In this document: piece after piece, positions 1 through 10,188 of the stretch
Layout: the number at the start of each line of letters is the position of its first letter
Position numbering within the stretch: position 1 is the stretch's first letter
DNA from: Linyphia triangularis
Lineage: Eukaryota; Arthropoda; Arachnida; Araneae; Linyphiidae
DNA: 64,000 nt
Assembly (NCBI GenBank): GCA_963978545.1
Contig: OZ021725.1
Span: 85,482,305 to 85,546,304 of the forward strand
Direction: 5' to 3'
Program-made: the position numbers and the translations under genes
The notes under the pieces: generated by a model
Seen by the model: only the letters and a program-made list of their open reading frames with translations
What the model was told of the DNA's origin: nothing
Databases searched by the model: none

Positions 1-341
1 TGAGTATATACTGTGTGTGTAAGTATGCATATACTGTATGAGTGAAGTGAAATGTAGAAGATGTGTTAACTAAAAAGATGCATCTATTACCACACTTCAC
101 GGATGAAATTTGTAGACTGGATAATAGCAGCCACTGTCTATGATTATTGACACGGATATTTCTAGGCGTCACCGAAAATTTTAAGTGAATGAAATGACTG
201 ATTACAGGTTGGGATATTATCCGTGGAGTGTGGCAATAACAGCATCGTAAATACAAACTTTAATTTGTTTTAAGTAAAGGTAAAAAATCTTATACTGAAA
301 CTATTTTATAACATTTATTTATTAATTTACAAAAACTTAAT
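1..341. other. Non-coding flank of Helitron, 3' side
   Basis: No open frame of interest. This stretch lies downstream of the Helitron helicase stop codon (minus strand), so it should hold the element's 3' end. I could not place a convincing CTRR terminus. The clearest structure is the inverted repeat listed separately at 86-237. Confidence 0.4.
86..237. repeat. 19-bp inverted repeat with ~115-bp spacer
   Basis: Arm 86-104 reads attaccacacttcacggat. Arm 219-237 is its reverse complement with two mismatches (atccgtggagtgtggcaat). Seen directly. It may be a subterminal structure of the adjacent Helitron or a small independent MITE. The ATCCGTGGA core reappears at 33.4-34.5 kb. Confidence 0.6.
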
Positions 342-1286
342 TTATCTTAATGCTATTGGATGTACAATATTTTTAGTTAATCCTTGAGGCGTATAAACAA
401 ACAAATTCGATGGTTTTCCAACTCTGGAACACGCAACATATAATTGACTGTGAGAAAAACACGGATTTTCTAAATCTAAGCCACAAATTGTCATCGTTTG
501 GCCTTGTGACTTATTTATAGTCATAGCATATGCCAAGCGGATTGGAAATTGTAAACGTTTGAATGGTATAGGCGAATCTGAAGGAATCATTGGGATCCGT
601 GGTAGAAGTACAACCTCACCTTGAAATTTTCCACTCAAAATAGTAGCTTCAAGAATGTTGCCCATGATTTTTTTTATAACTAATCGCGTCCCATTACATA
701 ATTTCGGAGCATTCAAATTTCGAAGCAAAATTATAGGTGAACCAACCTTCAGTCGCAAATTATTTGGTGGCATTCCAGGTAAATCTAATGAATTTAAAAA
801 TTCTACAGGATAGTTAACAACTTCATCAGGATCAACAACAGTGTCGATCGATTTAAATGTAGTTTCATTACCAGGCAGTAATTGCTGTATTTTGAAATTG
901 ATGGCATCAACATCTAAATTTTTCGCAGCTAAAATTGCTCGCTCTCGTAGCCATCGATGATTAGTACAATTATGTCTCAAATCTGGAAAGATACTGTTTA
1001 TTAACTCATCTTTGGTAGCCACCATGTTGCAAAAATTCTCTGGAAGTCGAATATATTGTGTATCTACATACAATTCAATTTTACCATTGCCAATATCCAA
1101 CAATTGTTCAGAGAATCTTGACGCTAATGGATCATTTTGAAGTTGAACGTGCATATTAATAGTAAGGCATAATTTGCTGACACTTCGCCATAGATAAGAT
1201 TCTTTTAAACATGCGTTTATTTCGTCTGCATATGTCGCGCGTGGAATGACTGGTAATGTTTGTCTGAAATCACCAGACAGCAACAA
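342..1286 (-). pseudogene. Helitron PIF1 helicase C-half
   Basis: C-terminal half of the helicase. It opens at motif III (LLSGDFRQTLPVIPR), passes the conserved LKVGSPIILLRNL block and ends with the Helitron-typical NKSQGQT, LYVACSRVG and LFVYTPQG motifs before the stop at 342. No internal stop codon in 314 residues, so this part is well preserved. The natural stop is apparently retained. Confidence 0.88.
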
Positions 1287-1289
1287 TAG

Positions 1290-2239
1290 AGCACCACCGA
1301 AAAGCCTAGTATTATATCATTGATATCTTTCAAGGACCTGTCGAGAGCTTCAAGCGAATGCTTGTGGGCCATGGTACATTCATCCCAGATAATAATTTTG
1401 CATTTTCTCAAAACTTGAGCCATGCCTGAATGCTTCTTTATGCTACACATTGCTTCGGGATTTATGTGAACATTCAAAGGTAATTTAAGCGCTGAATGCG
1501 CCGTCCGTCCACTATCAAGTAACGTTGCTGCGATTCCTGATGAAGCAATAACCAATGCAATATTATTTTGTGATCGGATGCGCGCAAGTATCAATGAAAT
1601 GAGGAATGTTTTACCAGTACCACCTGGAGCATCCAAAAAAAAAAAGAATCCACCTTGTTGCGCTGCAATTGATACATTAATTTGATCATATACATTTCGT
1701 TGCTCAGCAGTGAGCAATTGTTCATTATTGGCAACAAAAGTAGCCAAAGAAGTTCTATCGAAGTGGTGTTCCCGTTGAACATCGCTGTTGATGGTATCTA
1801 CTGCTGGGCGGTTCGGCGCTGGCATGCCGAAATGGATGAGCGGCATATTCGAAATAAGAATACAAATATCCTCAATAATTATTAATGACTCATTATATAT
1901 TTCTGCGGAGAATTCAATATTTTGATTTTGATTAGTAATTCTAATCCGATGTAAAATATCCTCACTCATTGAGTCTTTATATTTGTCCCACAAAGCAGAT
2001 GCTTCAGACGGAAAACACGTTGTCAATATTATTGAAAATAATTGACGAATTTGTTGTGGAGATGAGCTCAGTGCTGCATCTGCAAGTGTGAGATCCCAAT
2101 AGTTATCATCCTCCAATAAATGTAACTCACGACACGCATCAAAGAAAGTGTCGTATAAAGTACCATTGACTTTTCGCAAATATCGGAAAGATGTTGGTCC
2201 AGGAACGTTAACCAATAACAAATGCAAAAAAAAAAACAT
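1290..2239 (-). pseudogene. Helitron linker and PIF1 helicase N-half
   Basis: Continues the Helitron protein after the frameshift (LLLVNVPGPTSFRYLR), then a PIF1-family SF1B helicase. Walker A is GGTGKT at residues 206-211 of this frame, motif Ia is ASSGIAATLLDSGRTAH, and Walker B is IIIWDE (Asp286-Glu287). Two long A runs fall in coding sequence (about 1635-1646 and 2226-2236), and the second coincides with the frame break. Past residue ~305 the frame goes astray and similarity resumes in the ORF that covers 342-1286, so a second frameshift lies near 1290-1320. Confidence 0.85.
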
Positions 2240-3354
2240 TCGCGTTGCTTAGGATGAACTGTATATATTCGACCTAAAGTATTCGTCATAAATATGTCGG
2301 TGAATCCTGGGACTGGAATGCCTCGTTTCCGTGGTTCCCAATTTTTTGATTGTTTATTCCACGTAAAAAATTTAGGAACATCAGTATACATTAATGTCCT
2401 TGCGAATTGACCAACAGCATCTTGTCGGCAACAAAGGTTGAAAAATTCAGTAAGAGTTGTTTTTGGAGCCGTTAAAGCTTGTTGTAGTGCAGTCTGTTCT
2501 GTAAAGTAAACACGCTGTTTGTTTTCAAGATGCACAGCCAAATGTATAACAGCAGGATCCCTTTCAGGTATAGGAAACGAAAAAATGCGCCAAATAGCTT
2601 CGTTACTGCTTATGTATCGACCCATTTGATAACGTGTAATTTCGTCATTGTCATTTACATTTTGAACAGCGAATACAGCTTTATCACTGCCCTTGTGAAC
2701 ATACTTACAAATGTATTTTATAGATTTCACTGAACTGCATAGTTCAACGTTTATGTGCGCTTTATAGGTTTTGCACAACAATGGTGAATATGGAACTACC
2801 CAGCGATTATCAATATCTACTCTCACACCGTTTGACAGACGCAATTCATATGATTGACCGCCATTGTCTACGTCTCTACGCCGGTAAGATGGATAACCGT
2901 CAATATTGGTGATAGTATCAGATTGGCATGGTTTTGGAAAACGTTTCGTACATTTTCCATTGTCCATACATGGTGACATCATGTTTAGAGTACCACATGG
3001 ACCATGGATCATATTAGTAGTTACAATGTCAAACAATTCTTGATCAACATTCGGATCTGGAATTTCGGCTGAAATAATTTTGTCGATTTCTTCTGGGCGT
3101 ACTTTATCCACCAACCAAATCAAAATATGCGCATGAGGTAAACCTCGTTTTTGCCATTCAACAGAGTAAAGCCAACAACGTGTTTCACCAAATACCGAGT
3201 GATGTGTAATCAAATTCATCAAAGATTTTAATTTTTGTTTAAAAACACGTGCAGTGATATCATGGCGATGCATCGATGTTTGACCTGGCAACAACAAACT
3301 TTGAATTTCATCCCAGTTTGGATTACACGTAAATGTGATAAAAAGATCAATCAA
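2237..3354 (-). pseudogene. Helitron Rep (HUH nuclease) domain, N-truncated
   Basis: The Rep domain nicks and religates single-stranded DNA in rolling-circle transposition. In the open frame beginning at 3354, residues 5-13 (FITFTCNPN) match the Helitron-like N domain. The HUH metal site is His74-Ala-His76 (in LPHAHILIWL). The paired catalytic tyrosines are Tyr214 and Tyr218 (YICKYVHKG). The usual upstream portion is absent: before 3354 the sequence turns non-coding. Near 2237 the frame runs into an 11-A tract, after which similarity continues in another frame. The motifs are intact, so the loss is by truncation and frameshift. The ORF formally continues to 2068 in the wrong frame. Confidence 0.85.
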
Positions 3355-3589
3355 TTTCTATTCATAGTTAATATTTTAATTAGCACACGACTTAAACGAA
3401 CACAATAATAACACAAAATTTCAAATATTTTTCTCAATTTGATCGCAGCGCCAACTGTCGGGACAAACTGAAATTAAAATAGAATAATATTTAATATTTG
3501 ATGCTGCGATGGTAGCGCAGTCTACCGGATCGAATGTAAAACATTTCAAAATTAACAACTACTTATAAATGAAAAATTAGTTGAATAAA
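3355..3589. other. Non-coding junction, Helitron to LINE tail
   Basis: AT-rich, no gene. Two GC-richer blocks (about 3440-3465 and 3503-3530) share partial inverted similarity (gatcgcagcgcc and ctgcgatggtagcgc). They may belong to the LINE that follows. Confidence 0.3.
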
Positions 3590-3715
3590 CATTTTCCAGT
3601 GGACCAAATTGTGAATCTAAACCATCCTCGAATCCCCGTGAACTCACACAAAAAATTTCATCAAAATCGGTCCAGCCGTCTAGGAGGAGTTCAGTGACAT
3701 ACACACGCACACAAG

Positions 3716-3718
<3 letters not shown>
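3590..3718 (+). mobile_element. Non-LTR retrotransposon 3' end (RTE/CR1-like tail)
   Basis: Contains the tail formula common to many animal LINEs: a block reading 'atttcatcaaaatcggtcca' followed by gccgtctaggaggag and a run of acatacacacgcacac, directly before a TA microsatellite. Only the 3' untranslated tail is present; no reverse transcriptase is visible upstream. The class is inferred from this general formula and not from a match. Confidence 0.55.

Positions 3719-3786
<68 letters not shown>
3719..3786. repeat. (TA)n microsatellite
   Basis: About 33 uninterrupted TA dinucleotides immediately following the LINE tail, as expected for a LINE 3' microsatellite that later expanded. Confidence 0.95.
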
Positions 3787-3788
<2 letters not shown>

Positions 3789-3799
3789 CGATTTTTTTT

Positions 3800-5117
3800 T
3801 TTTTTTGCCGGCCGAAATTCGATATTGTTTGCCGCTGTAATATCGCTATTGTTGAGAAATATTCCTGTATATTCGGTGCTAACGCTGATACTTACGATTG
3901 TGCGGTGTTCGTTTTCTCCGAGTGCTATGATGGTTTGCGACGTTAATGCTGACATTATTGTCAAGTTTTACGTTGTTATGACTATCATTTTCGTCGATTC
4001 TTTCATCGATATAATAGTTCTGTAGTATTGAGTATTGCTCCAGTTAATTTTACGTTATTGCTGATATTTTCGTTGGTATGATGGTAATTATTGCCGAGTG
4101 CTGGGATTTCGCAATATCCCAAATTTGCCGCGATATTACTGAGAAAATGTCAATGATTTGCGACGCTAATGCAGATATTATTGCAAATTATTGTGATGGT
4201 CATTTTCGTCGAGTCTTTCGTCGATATATTAGCGCTGTTGTTGAGAATTGCTCCGGTTTGTTCTGCACTATTGCTGATATTTTTGTTGGTGTGACGGTCA
4301 TTTTCGAAGAGTGCTGCGCTTTTGTTAACATCTGATATTACCGAATCTTGCTTAAACATTACCGAGAAAATGTCAATATTACCGACATTTGTGCCGATAT
4401 GCACGTTTTAGCCATGGTAATTTCTGCTGAGTCTTCAACTTACATAATATCTTTTGTCTAAGTTTTCGACTGTATTGTAAACGTTTCGCTAATTTTTACG
4501 CAAGTGTGGTAGTTATTTTCGCTGAAGTTTACACTGTTGTAATAGCAGCTATTGCCGAGATTTGTGACGCTGTTTGGTGAATTAAAAAAATATATTACTG
4601 GGATTTTGCGCCGATATTATCGAGAGTGCAATGGTACGATGGGTGCTATCCACAATATTTACGTTAGTGTTATATTCGTTTTCGCCAAGATCTATGTAAT
4701 GTAGTAGCAGCTATATCCGAGATTTGCGACGCTGTTTGGTGACTTAAAAAAAATATAATACTACTTTAATTTTGCACCGATATTACCGAGATTGCGATGG
4801 TATGTGCTATCTCGATATTTACGGTGGTGTTATATTCGTTTTCGCCAAGGCCTATGGTAATGTAATAGCAGCTATTGCTGAGATTTGCGACTCCGATTTA
4901 GTGACATTCGTCTCGGCTAATTCTGCTTCAAAATTTTATTTTTTTCCCCTACTGCAAAATTTATTTTTCTGCTACAAGTTTTTTTTTCTTCTTTTTTTTT
5001 TTTTTTTTTTCTACAAAAGATTTTTTTACGTGCTACAAAGGGCATTTTTCCTGCTCCTAAACTTGATTTTTCCTACTCCAAAAACTGTTCCAAATCTTTC
5101 TGAGTGAGTGGAAGCCC
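3800..5117. mobile_element. hAT-like relic with degenerate internal array
   Basis: The right end (5105-5117, agtggaagccctg) matches the right terminus of the element at 8230-10182 (cagtggcagccctg) with one substitution. The interior is the same degenerate repeat found inside that element: copies of 'cgatatttac' plus 'tcattttcgcc' plus 'attgccgagattt'. Subterminal 'gctaca' and 'ctact' words precede the right end. No matching left terminus is visible; the region starts beside a LINE tail, so the left side is probably lost. On the right it abuts Ty3/Gypsy sequence interrupted in the middle of the reverse transcriptase. Confidence 0.55.
3826..4920. repeat. Degenerate tandem array, ~160-190 bp units
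   Basis: Recurrent words gatatttacg, tattcgttttcgccaag, agcagctattgc and gagatttgcgac. The two best units are about 4560-4755 and 4756-4920, which align closely. Earlier units are strongly diverged. Related to 9370-9850. The open frames here are by-products of the array. Confidence 0.65.
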
Positions 5118-5790
5118 TGTACCATACCAAGAAATCTTTGAAGTGTCACTACATCAGTAGGTTCGTTCAGAGCACATATAGCCTTGACTTTATCGGGGTC
5201 AGCCCTTAAGCCATCTTTTGTTACTATGTGACCTAAAAACTTTCATTCATTTTGACACAAAATACATTTATCAGTGTTCAGGGATTATCCCATATCTTTA
5301 AAAATCTGTAACACCTTCTTTGTCATTGCTTCCACCTCTGACTTGGATGATGCATGAATCAAAATGTCGTCCATTTCGTATTCAACTCCTTTCATCTCAC
5401 CAACCAGTTATTCGACAACCTGCTGGTGCCGAGAAAAGTCCCATACGCATCCTCAAATACGAGTACCGTCCTCAAGGTGCACCTATCTTCAACATGTTAC
5501 TGCTTCTTTAGGTTACATGTATTTGCCAGAAACCTTTCTTGCAATCCAACAGTGTAAACAAACTAGAACCACAGATGCCTGAAGCAATTCCTTCCAGCGA
5601 TCTTAAAAGGTAGTGTCTTCTTTTCAAATTCTTGTTGATACCCGAGGCATCCATGCAGACTCTAAACTTGCCTATTGTTTTACGATGACCATTGGAGGTA
5701 CTGCAGGAGTAGGGTCACTGACGTGTTTGATCTCACACCTCGATACCATCCTGTCAAGCTCTTTTTTTCACATCATCTCTCTATGAATGA
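5118..5790 (-). pseudogene. Gypsy reverse transcriptase, broken
   Basis: Frames on the minus strand show an RT start (KFRVCMDASGINK, about 5660), FTLLDCKKGFWQIHV (about 5520-5560), and the catalytic box near 5365, where the usual Y-x-D-D appears as E-M-D-D. The thumb segment follows (FLGHIVTKDG, ADPDKVKAI, RFLGMVQ, 5130-5245). Frameshifts and at least one stop separate these blocks. Sequence ends at 5118, where homology to the hAT-like terminus starts. Confidence 0.8.
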
Positions 5791-6042
5791 AGTATTCTTT
5801 GTACAGGGAAAATTTCTACCCTCGGATTTTCAATCAAATCAATATCATATACAAAAAATTTCAAACAACCTAAATATTCTTCACTAAAAATATTCTCGGT
5901 TACACTAAGATAATTGATTCTTTGCACTAAATTTAAATCAACACAAGAATCTTTGCTTAAAAGGGCTTATGCATTTCCATTTACTATTAATAACTTTAAA
6001 ATATGCCTTTGTCCTTTGACCTTCACAGCAGCTGTATATTCA

Positions 6043-6225
6043 CTATTCACTGATGACTTGCAACTGATCATTGCTAAATGACATTAAATTCTCTACCCTT
6101 GTACTTCTTTTTCTTAAGTTTGCCCTACGAGCTTGTGCCCTTGGCAACACATTATATTGAGCACCAGTTTCCAGTTTCATGTTGACCTTGTAATTATTCG
6201 AGAATTCAACAAACTCAAACCACAA
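6043..6225 (-). pseudogene. Gypsy aspartic protease fragment
   Basis: A 60-residue frame contains KLETGAQYNVLPRAQ, matching the retropepsin active-site region with the catalytic Asp of D-T-G-A replaced by Glu. Further on, FSNDQLQVI(S/G)E fits the flap-proximal conserved segment of Gypsy proteases. Probably inactive. Confidence 0.7.
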
Positions 6226-6282
6226 CTTTTCATTATTTCCTGATGAAAACGTACTAACTACAAATTTTTATTGAGAAGCAAC

Positions 6283-6603
6283 TTATTCATTAACTGAGTC
6301 AACTTCATTGGTCTTGCAACACTTTGAGAAATAATTCCTCATTTGACACAGGTTGCAGGTTTTCTGATATGCTGGCCACTTTCTGTATGCATATTTTGTT
6401 CCACACCTAGTACAGGACTTTTCAAACTTCTGACCAGAAGGTTGAACTACTTGATTAAATACAAAGTGCTCATATGGTAGGTTTATCTTAAGAGTAAAAT
6501 AGCTTTCAAATTCTGCTTCAATGTCTTTCAACGTTTTCCTCTTGGCATCTGGAAACGTATAAAAAAATTTCTCAGGGTGTGAGCCAATAGCTGTCATGAA
6601 CAC
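6283..6603 (-). pseudogene. Gypsy Gag C-terminal zinc-knuckle fragment
   Basis: A 106-residue frame. Residues 64-97 hold two Cys-rich knuckles: C-x2-C-G-x4-Y, then W-P-A-Y, then C-x2-C-x7-8-C. This is the known Gypsy nucleocapsid pattern, but the metal ligands are partly altered (His positions read Tyr, and CPAY reads WPAY). Upstream residues match the tail of a Gag capsid-like region only loosely. Confidence 0.7.
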
Positions 6604-6862
6604 TGATTTTTACATCTTCCAGCTTCTTTTCCAATTCTCTGACCATTGTGCAACATCTAAACTGTTGAGACTAGTTCTTTCAGGACTTCAGTGCGTTATT
6701 CCTAGCAAACACGAGAGGATCTGGCATTCGTGCTGACGTGACTGAACCTGGTTCACTCATTACTGGCCAAACGAGTGAAGATACTGGTTGATATACGCAG
6801 AAAATATTTTGTTTAAACTATTTTAAATTCATTTTTAACTTTAAAAAACCCCAAATGACCAT

Positions 6863-6875
6863 GGTTTCGGCACCA
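6863..6875 (-). other. tRNA primer-binding site
   Basis: The minus strand reads TGGTGCCGAAACC, a common primer-binding-site sequence of LTR retrotransposons. It lies directly after a possible LTR end (...GGACA on the minus strand) and upstream of the Gag fragment, which fits the layout. Confidence 0.65.
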
Positions 6876-7260
6876 TGTCCAAAAAAGGTGCACTCAGCCA
6901 CGTAAAGCAAGTGTATTTATTGTTACAGAATAACAGCAATGAAGGTAAACAAACAAGTATTTAAATAGGAATATAATGCAGTGATGGTTAAAGTTAAGTA
7001 TGAAGTAGTAGTCACTATTACGACAGCTATTATTTATATGCTGTGACTTCATATACATAACAGAATCCCCGTTAAGCATGTGTTTTTCTAAAAAGTTAAT
7101 ATTTTAACTAAGTATGCATATTTTTTAAAGTTTTTCTCAAGGCTTTAACTTCTGTGCTATATTTCTTTGACTACAGCACAAAACAACATGTTGTGTACAT
7201 AATCTATGCAGATATAAGTTTTACAACCTCTTTGTTATAAGTTTTCAACTTTTTCCTATC
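6876..7260 (-). mobile_element. Probable 5' LTR of the Gypsy relic, outer limit unknown
   Basis: On the + strand it begins TGTCC just after the primer-binding site, consistent with an LTR edge. The outer edge and TSD could not be found. The last ~80 bp before 7260 are ordinary intron leading to the acceptor of gene A. Confidence 0.4.
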
Positions 7261-7269
7261 CTATCCCAG

Positions 7270-7596
7270 GTTCCATCTGGCCAGGAAAGCAGTGAAGGTG
7301 AGCCCTACTACTTCACGATTCAGCAACAGGATGGGACGACTGCAGTTGTGCTTCCCAATTCCACAGAAGATGCCCAACAACTGGTAGAATGTGTGCAGAT
7401 GACTGAGCAAGACAGTATATCAGGTACAACACTCAAGTCCAATGAAGGAGTTGTCCTGCAGAGGGAGAATTCAGATATCATCCCTGATGTCCATCACATT
7501 ACGGATTCAGGGCAGTTGTTGATGACAGATTCAGGGCAGTTGGCGATGACAGATTCGGTGCAATTGACTGTGACAGATTCTGAGCAGTTGTGTTAA
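7270..7596 (+). CDS. Gene A, last coding exon, unidentified (Gln-rich tail)
   Basis: A strong acceptor (pyrimidine-rich tract ending in CAG at 7269) opens into 108 codons and a TAA. Codon use and a GC-richer composition set it apart from the AT-rich surroundings. The product begins VPSGQESSEGEPYYFTIQQQ and continues TTAVVLPNSTEDAQQLVECV, an acidic, Gln-rich tail of the kind seen at the C-termini of DNA-binding transcription factors. I cannot name the family. It ends in four copies of a 9-residue repeat (TDSGQLLM, TDSGQLAM, TDSVQLTV, TDSEQL). The stop falls inside the repeat; degenerate copies of the DNA repeat follow at 7650-7770. Upstream exons lie before the window or are unrecognised. The exon phase is assumed to be 0 and not proven. 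Confidence 0.7.
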   Translation, partial: VPSGQESSEGEPYYFTIQQQDGTTAVVLPNSTEDAQQLVECVQMTEQDSISGTTLKSNEGVVLQRENSDIIPDVHHITDSGQLLMTDSGQLAMTDSVQLTVTDSEQLC

Positions 7597-7780
7597 TGGA
7601 ATGGGGATAACAAGGTTTGATTGTGGTTAGGACAATTGTGGGTGGATTCTGTTTAGTATTCTATTTCAGATTCTGAACAATTATTGGTGATGGATTATGA
7701 ATTGTAGTTGACAGCTTATAAACCTTTGTCATTGACAGATTCTAACCAGTTGTCAATGACATAAATGAAGCATATGTGGA
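7597..7780 (+). repeat. Degenerate 27-bp repeat continuing past the stop
   Basis: Copies of 'acagattc(t)gagcagttg' recur after the stop codon, for example at about 7668, 7710 (diverged) and 7735. They match the coding repeat unit at 7495-7590. The array therefore spans the coding and untranslated border. Confidence 0.6.
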
Positions 7781-8223
7781 TAGAATCTGGGTGGTTGTCA
7801 GCAACATGGAAAGTTAGTTATAACAGATTTGAGATAGTATTTGATGATAAACTTGGAAATTTTATAAACAATTCAAGGTAATTCCTCTCGTTTGACCCAA
7901 GAGGCAATTCAGTTACTAATTCAGGATAGTTGTCCAGAGAGGAATCGTGAGCTACCATGAAAGTCAGCTAGGTTGAACAGTTTTAATAAAGGTGATAACA
8001 ATTCTAGTAATGATTACATTGTATAGGCTTTTCTAATGATGGCCCTTAAGTGTAGTGCTATAAGTGTGTGTGGCATGTTTCATGGTTGGTGAAGTATGTT
8101 GTAAAATGTGATACGGGATGGTGTATAATTGAAGTAATGGCTATGGGGGAACTGGGAAGTATCACAGAAGGTGGGAAGGAATAAACAAAGCTTTATTGTT
8201 GGGCAAGCACTTTCAGTCAGTGA
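7781..8223 (+). other. Probable 3' UTR of gene A
   Basis: No open frame or repeat. Continuous with the terminal exon. An AATAAA occurs near 8181, just before the transposon insertion, so transcripts may end here or continue past the element. Confidence 0.4.
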
Positions 8224-8229
8224 TAAGTT

Positions 8230-10182
8230 CAGGGCTGCCACTGGCGACTAAAAAATCTACTAAAGCGACTATGGCAACTATTTTAGTGCAAAAAGGGCCC
8301 TAAACGACTATTTTAAGCAAAACCAACTATTTTTGGGCTGAGGCTACTATTTTTTTAAAAAAGTAGATACTGTCTGATAGTAGGACAGGAAAAAAAAATT
8401 GTCACTAAGGTACTAACGCAGTTTTGTAAAAATAGCGATATTTTTATGGGGGGAGTGAACTCTACCGAAATAGGTATTAATTTTAGTTCATGTTCGCGGA
8501 TCTAGTGGTAACATCGTTAGTTCGACAATAGTATTTCCCTGGTAATCACACGCTCAATTATTATTTTCGCTTAACTCTTAGGTTCCAATGTTTTATCTTT
8601 CGCAGTCAAGGCGCCACAACATACACTATTATATTATCAAATATCAAATTATTTTGCCTTTATTTGACAAGAATGAATTTGTGAAATTTGCCTTGAATAC
8701 CATAAGAAAATGCCATCAGTACGGACAGCTTCCTTAACCTGTTCTTTTTTAATTGAAATCTTATATCTGCTTAAAAATATCAATTGAAATGTACACTTAG
8801 CAATTGAGAGTTACCACTTAACCAATGGAGCATTACTTTGGCACAACTTAAATGGCTTGATAATGTCCTCGTAAATCATCTTTCTTCTCTTGCTAAAAAA
8901 GTCATCTAATTTTGTGAAGGTCATTGCATTAATATTTAAGTACAAAAAACCCTTATTAATTTCCTAAATCAATCAAAGGAGCTAAGTGTATGACATTTTG
9001 GGACTACACATCACTAAATGTAAGCAATGCTCCGAAGTGGAAGTTACTTATTGTGTATGAAAGGGAAGTAAGACTTGTTAAAAGCAAGCTTGTGTTTCTT
9101 AACATACAGATAAGTACATGAAATCAACACTAAAAATCACACATAGTATAGTTTGCTTATGTGCTGATTTCAGCTTTTTTTAGCAAAATTTCCTGAGATC
9201 GATGCAAATCCGCATTAAAATTTCAAGGGTATGCATGTATCTACTTGCTTACAAGTCTGTTCGCCACAGACCCTTGCCTGCATTCAGAATTCCAAAATCT
9301 CCAAAGGAATGACTACTTTTATCGCTGCTTCCTCTGTTTGTCTCTATCATCAATATTTGTTAGTGTGTGATTGTTAATTTCATTGAGTATTACGCCGATG
9401 TAATGGCCGCTATTGCCAGTTTTTGGGTTTGTATGCTGGACAATAACCGAGATTTATGTTTTTGTGACGGATAATTTCGCCGCATATTACGCTGATGTAA
9501 TAGACCATTGCGAGATTTACTCTGTTATGATGGACACTATCGCTAATATTTACATTCTTGTAATGATTATTTTCACCAAGTATTAAGTTGATGCAGTAGA
9601 CTCTATTGCTGAGATTTGAGTCGGTATGAAAGGCACCATCACCGATATTTACATTGGAGTTATAGTCATTTTCACCAAAGATTAAGCTGATTTGATGGTT
9701 TAACAGGTGTATTTTCGATATTTGCGCCGCTGTTTTGATGCTGATGTTATAACTGATTTGCATTCTTGTAATGGGTGTTTTTGCCAAGGCTTTCGTTGGT
9801 GTAATAAGACATTATATCCATGATTTGTGCCGGTGTGATGAACGATTTCTCTGTGTAGTTCAATCGATGCAGAATGACTAAAATTTCAACATTGTAGCTA
9901 AATTTATAACTATTAATAACTTAAATTTTGAACCAATTTATATAATTGCTTTGAATGTAGCTTAAAAAACTGGGAAAACTGGGCATAATTAAATTCGCAC
10001 GTCATTTTCGATATAGTATAATTTTTTAAATATTAAACATTTTGAAAGAAGAAATCGTTATTAAGTTATGAAAAGCGAGGCTACTATTTTCAACGTCTGA
10101 GACTACTATTTTGGCTACTATTTTTAACATCTGAGGCTACTAAAGCAACTATTTTCAAGGCTTATAGTCAGTGGCAGCCCTG
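8230..10182. mobile_element. hAT-like non-autonomous element, 6-bp TSD
   Basis: The ends are inverted: CAGGGCTGCCACTG at 8230 and CAGTGGCAGCCCTG ending at 10182. TAAGTT flanks both sides (8224-8229 and 10183-10188). Both ends carry many copies of a 'ctactattttt' word (8240-8350 and 10078-10160), like subterminal transposase-binding motifs. No transposase frame. A degenerate tandem array sits inside. The CAGGG ends suggest hAT, but the duplication is 6 bp, not 8. Confidence 0.85.
9370..9850. repeat. Degenerate internal array of the 8.2-kb element
   Basis: Repeats of 'gatatttacatt', 'gtcattttcacca' and 'tattgctgagattt', related to the array at 3826-4920. The open frames overlapping it are repeat artefacts. 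Confidence 0.6.
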
Positions 10183-10188
10183 TAAGTT

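Larger units (their letters stand above)
342..3354 (-). mobile_element. Helitron, Rep-helicase coding relic
   Basis: A rolling-circle transposon coding region in three overlapping minus-strand frames: Rep (HUH) endonuclease first, then a PIF1-type helicase. Known Helitron proteins are usually about 1400-1500 residues. Here about 1000 residues remain, in three frames, with the Rep N-terminus missing upstream of 3354. The frame breaks are near 2226-2236 (an 11-base A run) and near 1290-1320. The 5' end of the element is lost, and the 3' end is probably within 1-341 but not resolved. The domain order and motifs are those of canonical Helitrons. The element is non-functional as it stands. Confidence 0.9.
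5118..6875 (-). mobile_element. Degraded Ty3/Gypsy LTR retrotransposon
   Basis: The minus strand reads, in order, primer-binding site, Gag zinc-knuckle region, aspartic protease and reverse transcriptase, ending abruptly at 5118 in the middle of the RT where the hAT-like relic begins. All domains carry stops or frameshifts. The Gag and RT style (C-x2-C knuckle pair with a CPAY-like core; FRVCMDAS and FTLLDCKKGF in RT) is that of the K02A2.6-like Gypsy group common in invertebrates. RNase H, integrase and the 3' LTR are absent. It sits in the intron upstream of gene A's last exon, in antisense orientation. Confidence 0.8.

Noticed and set aside
5320..5582. Plus-strand open frames over the Gypsy region
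   Set aside because: They are antisense shadows of the reverse transcriptase fragment on the minus strand.
9410..9787. 125-codon minus-strand frame
   Set aside because: Lies in the degenerate array; its repeated NVNISD-like words come from the DNA repeat.
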